Assembly: GCA_016716225.1 (NCBI GenBank)
Contig: JADJWT010000001.1
Coordinates: 3,544,501-3,608,500 of the forward strand
Source: Ignavibacteriota bacterium
Lineage (GTDB): Bacteria > Bacteroidota > Ignavibacteria > Ignavibacteriales > Melioribacteraceae
Direction: 5' to 3'
Length of the DNA: 64,000 nucleotides
Position 1 is the first letter of the stretch. Each line of letters begins with the position of its first letter. Below are positions 36,337 to 46,182 of the stretch, in pieces. The notes below the pieces were generated by a model. The model did not search any database. It was not told where the DNA came from and was given only the letters and a program-made list of their open reading frames with translations. The translations under genes were made by a program, and so were the position numbers.

Positions 36337-38289
36337 TCAATTCAATAAATATTTTTGTAAAAATAAAATGGTTGCCAATTGTTCATATGTCCAGTTTTCT
36401 TTTTTCCTAAATCCATGCCCTTCATCTTTGGCTAATAAGTACCAAACTTCATTGCCTTTTTCCTGCATTTTAATTTTCATTTGTTCCGATTCCGATGCTG
36501 GCACTCTTGGGTCATTCAGTCCTTGGACAATTAATAATGGTTTAGTAATTTTGTCAACATTGTTAGCAGGTGAAATCTTTGTCAAGAATTCCTTCATGTT
36601 GGGATCACGCTCATCACCATATTCTACCCTTCTTAAGTCTTTTCGATAGTCTTCGGTGTTTTGTAAAAAAGTGACAAAGTTACTAATTCCTACAACATCT
36701 ACCCCACAACGAATTCGATCGTTAAAGTGAGTTAGTGATGCAAGTACCATGTAACCACCATATGAGCCTCCTGTTATGGCAATTTTTGAAGCATCTAGCT
36801 CTGGTTGTGCTGAGATCCAATCCAGAAGTTTACCAATATCTTGCACAGATTCTTCCCGTTTATAACCATTATCTAATTTAAGATATGATTTACCATATCC
36901 CGCAGATCCACGCACATTTGGTTCAATTACAGCAACCCCTATTTCATTAGTCAGAAAACTTCGGAATGCATCGAAGTATGGTATAGATTGTCCCTCTGGT
37001 CCACCATGTATTTCAATAACAACAGGTATTTTTCCGTTGACATTTGACGGCTTATAATAAAAAGCTGGGATTTTTCTTGGTTTACCATTTACTGTATCAA
37101 ATGTTTCGTACTCTATTAAAGTTGGCAAAACAAATTTACTATTATCAAGTCCTCCAATTTCACTGTAAGTCCACTGAGTAAGTTTATTGGTTAATAAATC
37201 ATACGAATAAATATCACTTGGTGATTTTGGCGAATTAATCAAGAGGCTGAATAGTGTGCCATTAGGATGGAATTCGATAGGATATATTATACCTTGCGGT
37301 AATTCGCCGATTGGTTTATACTCATTACTTGGCATAACCAAACTATACAATTTGTTAGTACCATTTTCATTAACTGAAAATACCAACGAATTCCTTTGTT
37401 TATTTATAATAAAACCATCTACATCCCAATTCATTTCTTTTGTTAGGATTGTTGACTTTTTAGTGGCAACATCGTAATATTTCAAAGTCATAAATTCACC
37501 ACCTTCATCGGAAATATAGTAAATACCTTTCGAATCAGCAGTCCACGCACAACTTCCATAGGATACATCTTCTTTTGCTGAAGGATTAATTTGCTCTAAA
37601 GAGCCAGTTTCTATATCAAGAAAGTAAATTAGAGATTTGTTGGCAGATATATAATTGGTAACAATAACTTTTTCCCCTTCTTTACTCCAGTCAATTGGAG
37701 CCCAGTTACCCTCCCGTTCAAGGATTGATTTGACATTCTTCATATCATCCATTTTTCCAAGATACAAATCGTAATCTTTCATATTACGTCTCGTACTTGT
37801 GTAAATAAACTTTGTTCCATCTTCAGACCATAAAACGTTTGAATTTTGAGTTCTTCCACCGTCGGATATCATTTCATATTTTCCGTTTGATAAATCAAAC
37901 CAATGAAGTTGTCTAAATTCATTACCGCCAATATCTTTTGTAAACATAAAACCATTATATAATGGATTCGGGCAAAAATTGCCCCCTGAAACTGGTTCTT
38001 TGAAAAATGTCAACTGTCTTCGTGCCCCACCAGGCATGTTTATTATATGAATTTGTGACGTCTCGCCAAACCGAGTGCTCATAAGCATAGCATCTCCATT
38101 TGGACTCCAACCTGATGGTGATGAGCCTCGTGTATTTTGATATTGGTTCAACCTATCCCTTAGCTCGTTGGGAATATCAGGAATATTTTCAATAACAAGA
38201 TTACCGATTTCCTTCTTAGTTTGACCTGTAATTTTATATGTTATAAAAATACAAGCAATAATTGCTGCTAAAAAAATGTACTTTTTCAT
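36337..38289 (-). CDS. S9-family prolyl oligopeptidase-like enzyme (second copy)
   Basis: 650 residues with signal peptide ending ITGQ. Residues 30-390 are a TolB/WD-like propeller (for example SWSPNGDAML, WSEDGTKFIYTS) and 400-650 the peptidase domain. The triad is Ser509 (GGSYGGYM), Asp593 (GLNDPRVP) and His625 (DEGHGFRK). HGGPEGQ gives the oxyanion loop near 445. It resembles DPP-type/acylaminoacyl peptidases and is more like that group than the enzyme at 7377. Transcribed alone; a strong hairpin follows. No substrate clue from neighbours. Confidence 0.92.
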   Translation of the reverse strand: MKKYIFLAAIIACIFITYKITGQTKKEIGNLVIENIPDIPNELRDRLNQYQNTRGSSPSGWSPNGDAMLMSTRFGETSQIHIINMPGGARRQLTFFKEPVSGGNFCPNPLYNGFMFTKDIGGNEFRQLHWFDLSNGKYEMISDGGRTQNSNVLWSEDGTKFIYTSTRRNMKDYDLYLGKMDDMKNVKSILEREGNWAPIDWSKEGEKVIVTNYISANKSLIYFLDIETGSLEQINPSAKEDVSYGSCAWTADSKGIYYISDEGGEFMTLKYYDVATKKSTILTKEMNWDVDGFIINKQRNSLVFSVNENGTNKLYSLVMPSNEYKPIGELPQGIIYPIEFHPNGTLFSLLINSPKSPSDIYSYDLLTNKLTQWTYSEIGGLDNSKFVLPTLIEYETFDTVNGKPRKIPAFYYKPSNVNGKIPVVIEIHGGPEGQSIPYFDAFRSFLTNEIGVAVIEPNVRGSAGYGKSYLKLDNGYKREESVQDIGKLLDWISAQPELDASKIAITGGSYGGYMVLASLTHFNDRIRCGVDVVGISNFVTFLQNTEDYRKDLRRVEYGDERDPNMKEFLTKISPANNVDKITKPLLIVQGLNDPRVPASESEQMKIKMQEKGNEVWYLLAKDEGHGFRKKENWTYEQLATILFLQKYLLN

Positions 38290-38589
38290 AATATTAGCTT
38301 TATTAGTTTTGAAATATGCGTTAATTATTTAAACTCCACAATAATTTGAATGTAATTTATACAAAAAAGTTCACTGAGAAAGTTCTCGGAATACATTGTA
38401 CAATTTGAATTAAAAGTGAATACATCTGCTGGGTTCAAAAATAATAAAGAATAATAAACCCAAAAGTTATTTAATTCTCAATCTTGTGAACTTATTTTAC
38501 ACCATTAAAGAAAACTTAAAAATATTATTTAAGTATTCAAATACTAAAATTATATCAAAGACATTTAGTGCATAATTAACTAATTTGTC

Positions 38590-38695
38590 TTCATTCTGCG
38601 GAACTTAGCAAACCACTGCTGAAAAGCTGTTATTGAGGTAAGAGTTTTTAGACTGGCTGAAATGAGGAGTCTGTAAAATAATTTGAGTAAATGGG
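38590..38695. repeat. Dispersed repeat family G, copy 2
   Basis: Contains GCGGAACTTAGCAAACC, TGCTGAAAAGCTGTTATT and TTTTTAGACTGGCTGAAATG. It lies directly 3' of the IS256-type transposase relic, which suggests family G is the terminal region of that element. No clear inverted partner was found upstream. Confidence 0.55.
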
Positions 38696-38706
38696 ATTTA
38701 TCATGA

Positions 38707-39400
38707 TTAAAATTCCTGAAATCTATCCTTAAAATAAACAGAAAAATTAGAAAGAATAAACGCCCAATTTTGAATTGGCATCCTCCATTTTTTAGATAAA
38801 TCTCTGTAAGCCAAATATAACATTTTTTAAGAGCTTCATCGTTTGGGAAAAGAGCTCTGTTTTTAGTTACTTTTCTAAATTGACGATGCACAGATTCCAC
38901 TGCATTCGTGGTATAAATAACCGTTCTAATTTCTTGGGGATATTTGATAAATGTAGCAAGATTATTCCAATTATTTCTCCAAGATCTGATAGCAAGAGAA
39001 TATTTATTTGTCCAATTTTCTTCCAAAGAGTCAAGATTTAATATAGCAGCTTCTTCAGTTGGAGCTTTATAAACTTCTTTTAGTTGATTCATAAATTTCT
39101 TTTGGTCTTTTGAAGCAACATATTTTAGCGTATTTCTTACTTGCCTGCTGCAAGCAGGTTTGGTGAATAACACAAAGCTGGATTTCAGCTTTTGGGAAAA
39201 CAGAATTCATTGCTTCGTGGAATCCTTTCAATCCATCAATTGATGCAATGAAAATATCTTCAACACCTCGATTCTTTAGTTCTGTTAAAACATTAAGCCA
39301 GAAGTTTGATCCTTCTGCTTCACCGACCCATTATCCAAGTAGATCTTTGTGTCCTTCAATATCAACCACAATTACCTTTTGCATATAACTCAAGATTGGA
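38707..39400 (-). pseudogene. IS256 (Mutator)-family transposase, truncated and broken
   Basis: Joining three frames gives the last two thirds of a Mutator-type transposase: VVDIEGHKDLLG-stop-WVGEAEG, ASIDGLKGFHEAMNSVFP (second catalytic Asp), CVIHQ, VRNTLKYV, TTNAVESVHRQFRK (catalytic Glu) and QNWAFILSNFSVYFKDRF at the C-terminus. Lesions: a TAA at 39331-39333 where relatives have a hydrophobic residue, a 19-base insertion at 39141-39159, and a shift in an A run near 38790. The N-terminus with the first Asp is absent. It cannot encode an active enzyme. Confidence 0.85.
39141..39159. repeat. 19-bp palindromic insertion in the transposase relic
   Basis: Relatives would read IHQ-VRNTLKYV without a gap; here 19 bases intervene, containing the palindrome CCTGC-TGCAA-GCAGG and bounded by the direct repeat TTG on both sides. 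It looks like a tiny palindromic element inserted with a 3-base duplication. Confidence 0.6.
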
Positions 39401-39630
39401 AATTGTATCAATTAATTTCCAGTAAGAAATTTGTTGGAATTATGAGAAGTGAGCGAATTTATTAATTCCATTTTTTTAGTATTTTTATTTTAATAATTGG
39501 ATATATAGTATTTTAGATTGAAACTATTAATTGGATACTTAAAGGTTATTTTAATAGTTTTTACACATACCTAAAGTAACTATTTATTATTGTGTATGTT
39601 CCATTTTTATAAATTTAAAGGAAATAAAAT

Positions 39631-40182
39631 ATGAACCTTACATTTGAAAATATTTATTCAAATATTTCACATGAACAATTGAAAACATCGCAAATAATTG
39701 CAATTGCCTTAGGACTTGGAATTTCTTTATTTTTTGGTGTAACAATGATTATGTATTATAACAATTTACCAAATGATCCAAATGTTTATGAAGAACCAAA
39801 TAATTTATTATACCTTAAATTTGTGTGCATTTTGGTTTTCTTTACTACTTTAGTTCTATCATATTTCCAACCAACAAGAATAGTAAAAGCTCAATTTGAA
39901 ACCTTGAAAAATACAGACTCATCAAAAGTTGATATTAATTCTTTAGAAGCAATTCACAGAACCTATTTAATTATCAGACTTGCAATATTGGAAGGTGGAG
40001 GACTATTTGGGTTAGTAATCTTTTTTTTAAGTGTACTTGATTTTACGATATATGCATTCCCTATTTATTGGATTTGTGTCATTCCAGCTTTGGTGATGGT
40101 TCTTCATGTAATTTTACTTTTTCCAACTAAAACAAAAGTAAGCAATTATATTTTAGAAAATTTGCAGTCAGAAAATTTCTGA
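39631..40182 (+). CDS. Small integral membrane protein, unknown function
   Basis: 183 residues, first of three plus-strand genes. AAAGGA lies 7 bases before the ATG. Hydrophobic spans at about 22-44, 66-86, 112-135 and 140-162 suggest four membrane helices, the first two separated by a short acidic loop (NNLPNDPNVYEEPNN) and the second and third by a 30-residue hydrophilic loop. No conserved motif recognised. The 96-base gap to the next gene makes an operon possible but not certain. It could be an uncharacterised inner-membrane protein; no metal- or nucleotide-binding residues are apparent. Confidence 0.7.
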   Translation: MNLTFENIYSNISHEQLKTSQIIAIALGLGISLFFGVTMIMYYNNLPNDPNVYEEPNNLLYLKFVCILVFFTTLVLSYFQPTRIVKAQFETLKNTDSSKVDINSLEAIHRTYLIIRLAILEGGGLFGLVIFFLSVLDFTIYAFPIYWICVIPALVMVLHVILLFPTKTKVSNYILENLQSENF

Positions 40183-40278
40183 AAAGTATTGATTTACTTT
40201 ATATGTCATTAAAAATTGACTTTATGTGTTCATTTTAAAACTATATTTTACATTATCTATAAAATATATGAGGTGTAA

Positions 40279-40950
40279 ATGTTTAGTATTAAAAAGAATA
40301 TTTATGTTCTATATTTATCAATTTTTGTCAGCAACTTATTTGCTCAAACCAATAACTCTATCGAAGTATCCGGAGGGTTTATTTTTCCAATGAGTTCAAC
40401 AAATGGACTTATAGGTAACATTCAATTCAATTATCCATTAACTGATGATTTTTATTTGTACATTTATACCGGATATTCAGAATGGGATAAATTTAAAATT
40501 TCAATTGATTATAGGTATTCTGAAATTGAAAGTACGATAAATAATCAGAAGAGATTTATTCCTTCATATTCCGCGAATAGTCATATAAAAATTCCTTTAT
40601 ACCTGGGAACAAGACTAAATTTCAGAACAAATAAATTATTTACTTCATTTATAAATTTTGAATTTGGATATTCATATTTAAGTTATAACAGTTATGATAA
40701 ATGGAATCCGGTTTATTCAAATTCAGGTGAAGTAATAAATTATATTCCTGAAGAAGCTACCAAAGAAAAAAATACTGAATATTTATTTGGAATAGCTATT
40801 GGACTTGGAGCTTCAATACCAATATCAAAAGATTTGAATGTAATATTAAATTATAAAGTTAATTCAAGTACAAATTTCAAATACATTGAAATGTTAAGTA
40901 TAAGAGGCACTAATTCAATGTTAGTTGGTGGTGTAAATTTCATTATTTAA
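40279..40950 (+). CDS. Outer-membrane beta-barrel-like protein
   Basis: 223 residues with a signal peptide ending LFAQ (residue 22). Alternating amphipathic strands rich in Tyr, Phe, Ser and Gly (for example NIQFNYPLTDDFYLYIYTGYSEW, shortened here to its start) and a hydrophobic end (LVGGVNFII) support an eight- to ten-strand barrel of the OMP_b-brl type. AGG lies upstream of the ATG. The ligand is unknown. Followed 195 bases later by another putative barrel protein on the same strand. Confidence 0.65.
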   Translation: MFSIKKNIYVLYLSIFVSNLFAQTNNSIEVSGGFIFPMSSTNGLIGNIQFNYPLTDDFYLYIYTGYSEWDKFKISIDYRYSEIESTINNQKRFIPSYSANSHIKIPLYLGTRLNFRTNKLFTSFINFEFGYSYLSYNSYDKWNPVYSNSGEVINYIPEEATKEKNTEYLFGIAIGLGASIPISKDLNVILNYKVNSSTNFKYIEMLSIRGTNSMLVGGVNFII

Positions 40951-41145
40951 TATCTGTTTAAAATTTAAAATACACTAGTTCTTAATAGTTGTTTCTGAAT
41001 ATTAAAATCACAATCATAAACTATTTATTTAAATAATATATTTATTGCGATTAGATTTTACTACTTATTTGTAAAATAAGGTAGATAAAACTCATTTATT
41101 TTCGATAATTTTTCATTTAATATTAAATCACTTATGGGAAAATAA

Positions 41146-42336
41146 ATGAAACCTTTCTTCATATCCTTTTTTTTTATTTTGATTTTCACTTCTTCCTTTT
41201 TTTCACAAGATATCGAAAAAGAAATTTTGAATTATAATGACATTGATATTCAAATAATTGGTAAATCGAGAAAATTAATTATTGATAAATTAAAAGAAGG
41301 CGATTTTAATAAAGTAAGAGAAATTCTAAACTATCTTGATAATAAATTTGATACTTCAAAAGTTATTGTATTTTGGGATACTGAACGATGGCAAATTGAA
41401 TATTTAATAAATAATTTAAGTTATATTTTAAATTCGTCAAAAATATTCAAACACTCTTCGTATGAATATCTAAATACGAAACTTCAAGCGCCGCAAGATT
41501 TGATTTGGCAAGAAATTAAAGAATTAACAAAATCAAAATATTCTGAATTACAAAATAACATTGAAGTAAGTTTGCTAAACAATGAAGAAAAGGATTTGCT
41601 AAATCTGACATTAAATTATTTAGTACAGGATGAAGTTGAAAGAAAAATAACACAAGAAAATGTAAATTCTCAAGCAGATATATTTTTGGAAAAATATAAA
41701 TATTCCAGTTACACATATTTTGTAAGAAATTACATTAGGTTTGTTTATAAATTTTCTGATTGGGCATATGGATATGGAATTGATTTAGGATTTGGTTCAT
41801 TTACTGATGGAACTATACATTATATTAAAAGTTATTTGCCTTTAGGAATGCAATTGGATTTATATTATAAAGATTTTGTGTCAAGTCTAAGATTTTCTGC
41901 CGGAGTGATTAGTAAAGTAAAACAAGAATTTGAGTATATAGGTATTTGGAAAAAAGATTTAAAACTAAATATATACCATGCAGAATTATCTTTAGGATTT
42001 CCGATAATGTATTTTTCAAATCTTAGAGTTAATCCATATGCTGGAGTTGCACTTGGCAATATTTCTCCCCCATCCGAAGTTGCAAAAGAAGATGGCAATG
42101 ATGTCGATCTTGGAACTGAATTCGGATTTGTTTTTGGTTTTAATACAACTATAAGTTTTTCAAGCACTGTAAACAAATTTGATGATTTTTCTTTATTCGG
42201 TGATTGGTTATTAAATATAAGATTCGGTTACAGTACGGTATCATTTAAGGACCGAAATCCACTATTAAATGGCAATACCTATTTTATTACCTTGGGTTTC
42301 GGGGGAATTTCTAGGTCTTTATTTAGAGATTTGTAA
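41146..42336 (+). CDS. Exported protein with helical N-terminus and barrel-like C-terminus
   Basis: 396 residues. Signal peptide ends SFFSQ. Residues 22-190 are charged and helical with many Lys, Asp and Asn (probably a periplasmic helical domain); from about 195 (WAYGYGIDLGFGSF) to the end, glycine- and aromatic-rich strands (MQLDLYYKDF, VNPYAGVALGNI, IRFGYSTVSF) suggest an outer-membrane barrel. This two-part layout is not a family I can name. GGGAAAA lies 7 bases before the start. Last gene of the plus-strand trio; its 3' side is the ghost locus at 42472. Confidence 0.6.
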   Translation: MKPFFISFFFILIFTSSFFSQDIEKEILNYNDIDIQIIGKSRKLIIDKLKEGDFNKVREILNYLDNKFDTSKVIVFWDTERWQIEYLINNLSYILNSSKIFKHSSYEYLNTKLQAPQDLIWQEIKELTKSKYSELQNNIEVSLLNNEEKDLLNLTLNYLVQDEVERKITQENVNSQADIFLEKYKYSSYTYFVRNYIRFVYKFSDWAYGYGIDLGFGSFTDGTIHYIKSYLPLGMQLDLYYKDFVSSLRFSAGVISKVKQEFEYIGIWKKDLKLNIYHAELSLGFPIMYFSNLRVNPYAGVALGNISPPSEVAKEDGNDVDLGTEFGFVFGFNTTISFSSTVNKFDDFSLFGDWLLNIRFGYSTVSFKDRNPLLNGNTYFITLGFGGISRSLFRDL

Positions 42337-42471
42337 AAACTTTTATTTCTACTTCCTGACATTTTGTAAAAATATGAAAGATGAAATAATTTCCTACCAT
42401 AAAATGTGTGATAGAGAAAATGTTCAAATTTTTACATCCTTATTTTTTTAAATTTGAAAAGTTAAGTTGGA

Positions 42472-42720
42472 GTTATTGTCTCATTTTAGTTTCTGATAAT
42501 TTTGTGTATTTTCTGAACAAATTAATTTCAGAAATGAAACCAACTCAACTACACAAAAGGGTAATCATGTGAAACGAAAATGGTGAAAGGTGAAAGGTGA
42601 AAGGTGAAAAGTCAAAATAAAAATGGATAATTCTAAATTCTTTTTTAGTTTTTTAGATTTCTCCGCGGAAGGATTTTGAGATTAATTCTCCTTTTAAATT
42701 TATGTCTTTTATTAAAAATT
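42472..42720 (-). pseudogene. Ghost copy of the regulator-fibre junction
   Basis: This stretch is about 85% identical by eye to 57030-57250. On the minus strand it holds the last codons of a LuxR-type regulator (...KGELISKSFRGEI, matching the intact gene), the intergenic region with the ACACAAAAGGGT element at 42551-42562 and a TTCTGAA/TTCAGAA inverted repeat, and the first codons of the fibre gene (MRQ) with codon 4 changed from AAA to TAA. The rest of both genes is gone. A TGAAAGG heptamer is repeated about four times near 42582-42609. The remaining gap to 42889 shows no gene. Confidence 0.8.
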
Positions 42721-42889
42721 CTTTTATTTGTAATTGTGACATATTTGATTTAAATCCACTTCATAAGAAATATTTGTCTATTTAATTTCCAGTAATTCAT
42801 TTTAATTGCAAATATTAGACATAGAATTTCTATTTTTAGTTTTAGGAGGAAAAGTTAATTACTTATTGGTCACTATTTTAATATCAGTC

Positions 42890-44200
42890 TCAGTCATCCA
42901 CAGCTTGTTCAACAAGCAGGCGAAACTTCCAACCTGTGTCATCAGATACTGAACCAATTGTTTGCTTCATTAAAATTCCAATTATTTTTTCTTTCGGATC
43001 TGCAAAATATTGAGTATTAAAATAACCTCCCCAATCGAATGTTCCAATGCTACCTTGACCACCAATTGATTGCCCTTTTTGATCTACAATTCCAAATGCC
43101 AAACCATAATATTTTCCGGAGTTTTGACCCCATAAATCACCTGTTTGATTTCCCATAATGGACTGAATTGTTGTCCTGCTAAGAATACGTATACCGTTTA
43201 ACTCACCCCCATTAAGATACATTTGTAAAAATGTCGCATAATCTTTTGCTGAGCTACATAAACCTGCACCACCCGAAAAAAATCGTTTTGCTCCTTTCAC
43301 AGGATAATCTGGATCGAAAAATTTGTTTGAAGTAGATTTCCATTCACCTTCATCCGATTGTTGTTGAACTGAAACAAGTCGTTTAGCTTTGTCATCTGTT
43401 AAGTAAAACCCAGTATCATTCATTTCGAGTGGATTGAATAATCGTTCTTTTAAGAAAACATCAAACGGCATTCCTGATACAACTTCAATAAAATAACCTA
43501 GAACATCAAGTCCTTCACTGTAAGTATATTTTTCGCCTGGGTTATGATGCAATGGTAGTTGTGCAAGCTTTTTAATATTCTCTTCAATAGTAATATTTTC
43601 TGTTGTAAAAGCATCCACTATTCCAGCTTTTTGATAAATTAATTTAAAGCGTTCATCTGAGTCAATTTGTCCATAGCCAATTCCTGAGGTATGAGTAAGT
43701 AAGTGTCTGATAGTTATTTCACTATTTGCTGCAACAGTTGTATAACTTGTATCACTATAGTTAAAATTTTCCAGAACTTGAGGATTCTTAAATTCAGGAA
43801 TGTATTTAGAAATTGGATCGTCAAGTCTAAATTTTCCATCTTCCCATAGCATCATTACAGCGGTAGATGTTATTGCTTTTGTTTGAGAAGCGATTCGGAA
43901 GATATCATCTATTTTTAATAATCGACCAGTTTGATTATCCGCCATTCCAAATGCTTTCCAATATACGATTTTTCCATTTCGTGCAACAAAAGCAACAGCA
44001 CCTGGTATATTATTTTCAATTACTGCTTTTTCAAGCATGGCATCAATTTTTTCTAAACGTTCCGCGGACATACCAACACTTTCTGGTGTTGCTTTACTTA
44101 AAGGTGGTGATTTTTTAATTGATTTTGTCTGAGCATACACAGTTAGACTAAAAAATAAAACTACAATTATAAAAAATAATTTTATAGTCAACGTTTTCAT
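42890..44200 (-). CDS. Class C beta-lactamase-fold serine hydrolase, secreted
   Basis: 436 residues from the ATG at 44200, preferred over a TTG four codons upstream because GGAG lies 7 bases before it. Signal peptide ends VYAQ. Catalytic Ser105-x-x-Lys108 in ASQTK; YSEGLD supplies the Tyr; a WGG box (FDWGGYFNT) occupies the KTG position. The pattern, including PGAVAFVARNGKIVYW near 53, matches esterase/EstB-type and CubicO-like members. It probably hydrolyses esters or peptides; beta-lactam activity is not implied. It is not closely similar to the 33342 protein. Flanked by two gaps, so transcribed alone. Confidence 0.9.
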   Translation of the reverse strand: MKTLTIKLFFIIVVLFFSLTVYAQTKSIKKSPPLSKATPESVGMSAERLEKIDAMLEKAVIENNIPGAVAFVARNGKIVYWKAFGMADNQTGRLLKIDDIFRIASQTKAITSTAVMMLWEDGKFRLDDPISKYIPEFKNPQVLENFNYSDTSYTTVAANSEITIRHLLTHTSGIGYGQIDSDERFKLIYQKAGIVDAFTTENITIEENIKKLAQLPLHHNPGEKYTYSEGLDVLGYFIEVVSGMPFDVFLKERLFNPLEMNDTGFYLTDDKAKRLVSVQQQSDEGEWKSTSNKFFDPDYPVKGAKRFFSGGAGLCSSAKDYATFLQMYLNGGELNGIRILSRTTIQSIMGNQTGDLWGQNSGKYYGLAFGIVDQKGQSIGGQGSIGTFDWGGYFNTQYFADPKEKIIGILMKQTIGSVSDDTGWKFRLLVEQAVDD

Positions 44201-44505
44201 TTCTTTCTCCAATTTCTAAATCAAAGAATTAAGTCGTGAATATAGTTATTAAAGCAAATAACATATTCTTATAATTATATCTCTAAATAAAGTAATACAA
44301 AATAATGCTCCAACTTAAAATAATAATATTCTATAAAAATTTAGGCATTTTTATATTTCTTTTATTCAATTCTATATTTATTGAATCCTTATATAGTATA
44401 AGTTTCTATTTCAATAACCGGATAAAGATCCTTTTGCAGTTTGCTAATTTTGTATCGCTGGCTTCCAATTAATGTTTTAAATTTTATTGACTTTAATCAA
44501 TAAAT
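44201..44505. other. Intergenic stretch, nothing recognised
   Basis: A/T-rich sequence between the hydrolase and CPBP genes. I see no open frame, hairpin with T run, or copy of the repeat families described elsewhere. Confidence 0.4.
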
Positions 44506-45390
44506 TTATTTTACATCAAAATTAGTTTTACTTAGGAGAAAAGTTAAAACATTTTGGAATTTAAATTCCCTTTTGCGTAGCTGTAAAAAAATAATATTTT
44601 TTAAATTTTTGATTTTTTTTGAGAAAAAACCTAAAATAAGTAATAATACAAATGTCCCAATTAAACTTTCTTCGGGATCGAAAATTATTCTATTTGATCC
44701 TAAAAAAAGTCCATTTTGATTTGCGAAACCAAATAAATTGTATTCAAGCGTGTTCCATAAAGCATGAAAAATAGCAACCGGAATTAGACTCTTTGATTCT
44801 TGAAATAAAAGAGAAAGTATAGTACCAAGTAAAAACATATTAAATATGTAAATAGAAGTTCTTACAGGATCAAACCCAATCAACCAAATTGAGATTGGTA
44901 AATGCCACAATCCAAAAATTATTGAGCTGATGAAAATTCCTTTCATTTCACCAAAAGTAAATGTCAATTTATTTAAAAGATAACCTCTAAATAAAAGTTC
45001 TTCTGTTATAAATTCAAGCATCAAAAGAATTACAAAATTTAGAAATAGAAAAAGTGAAAAATCAAAAAATGACGAAACTGGCTCACCCGAGTTAAATGGA
45101 TTTGACAAATTACTAATTGATTGAATTTTTACTGATCCAATTAAAATATCAATTAGAAAAATTAGTCCAAAAATTAAAATTGGTAATAATAATACTTTAC
45201 CAATATTTCTTAATTTGCACATTCTAAACCCAAGATTTTTTATTGTGTCTTTGTGTACAAATTTCTGTAGTGGAAAAACTATCAATCCCATTAAAAGGAC
45301 TAAAACTTGACCATAAGGACCTAACCCATAAATAAAGGATAAACAACTAACAAGGATACATATCAATAAGTAAATAATTGGAATATTCAT
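44506..45390 (-). CDS. CPBP-family intramembrane metalloprotease (CAAX/Abi type)
   Basis: 294 residues with about eight hydrophobic spans. The three CPBP motifs are present: EELLFR with Glu130-Glu131 and Arg135, FGLWHLP with the zinc-ligand His near 158, and FHALWN near 212. The family includes Rce1-like prenyl proteases and bacteriocin self-immunity proteins. The C-terminal tail after the last span is basic (KKIKNLKN). No prenylation or bacteriocin gene adjoins, so the physiological substrate is unknown. Start ATG at 45390 has AAGGAG immediately upstream. Confidence 0.9.
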   Translation of the reverse strand: MNIPIIYLLICILVSCLSFIYGLGPYGQVLVLLMGLIVFPLQKFVHKDTIKNLGFRMCKLRNIGKVLLLPILIFGLIFLIDILIGSVKIQSISNLSNPFNSGEPVSSFFDFSLFLFLNFVILLMLEFITEELLFRGYLLNKLTFTFGEMKGIFISSIIFGLWHLPISIWLIGFDPVRTSIYIFNMFLLGTILSLLFQESKSLIPVAIFHALWNTLEYNLFGFANQNGLFLGSNRIIFDPEESLIGTFVLLLILGFFSKKIKNLKNIIFLQLRKREFKFQNVLTFLLSKTNFDVK

Positions 45391-45573
45391 TTCGTTCTCC
45401 TTTTAATAAATATTAACTATGAAGCAATTAATAAAATTTAATTATAGAAATCTTTTTTTTGCGCTTAATTCTTAAATATTTAGACTAAGTTTTTAAAAAA
45501 GAAGTTACATTCGAGATGAGAAAATGAGACCTTAATTAATTTGTTTAAAAGTGATTTTGAGTTTTAAAAAATT

Positions 45574-45720
45574 ATGAAATCTATTCTTAAATTTAATAGA
45601 AAAATTTGAAGAAGTAATAGTCAAGTTTTGTTCCGTTAGCTAATTGACATCAAATGACTTTGCTTTAGAAAGATCGGCTTTCACATGTTCGATCATTTTT
45701 TCAATGAGCCTTCAGTTTGT
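45574..45720 (-). repeat. Dispersed relic sequence, copy B
   Basis: Reverse-oriented homologue of 7135-7290, translating to KMIEHVKADLSKAKSFDVN, stop, then SSNFSIKFKNRF. It ends at AAATGATCGAACA. The rest of 45391-46182 shows small fragments: hairpins around 45785 and 45808 (TCCCG...CGGGA), a short frame from an ATG near 46043 and a CTTCTTAAGTTAA block also found at 33160. No intact gene. Confidence 0.5.
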
Positions 45721-46182
45721 AGGTTCCATTATGTATTTTCAATTCGGATTAAGTTAATTAGTAATTATGATTTCTTAAGAATTAAATGCTGTTTCGATAC
45801 AGCTTATCCCGTCGTAGCGGGAAAAATTACTTTTTATTAAATTTCTTTATTAATCATTAACACAAATCTTTTTGCACACCATTGTCACTGGATTTTTAGA
45901 AAAGTGTGTTTTTAATTGAGTTTTTGATAATGTAAATTCAATCCCGCACTTTCAGCTAACCCATGTAATACATCTCAATACCTTTTTCGTTTATAATGTG
46001 TTTAAGTGTTACAATTACTTCATTAATTAAAACTTTCATAGGTCTTTTCTTATCCTTCTTAAGTTAATAATGTACCCTCATTAATTACTTAAATAGAACT
46101 GTTGTGTACATTTGGATGCATCAATTGAAAAAGCCCTTCTTTAGAGAAATAGCTAACTTAAGAAAATATTATTTATCCTAAT

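Noticed and set aside
38580..39173. Apparent complete 197-residue protein
   Set aside because: Its ends come from frameshifts: the start is within the 19-bp insertion and the last 60 codons are out of frame; it is part of the IS256 transposase relic.
42269..42451. Short plus-strand frame after 41146-42336
   Set aside because: Overlaps the end of a well-supported gene in another frame and reads into the gap; no start signal.
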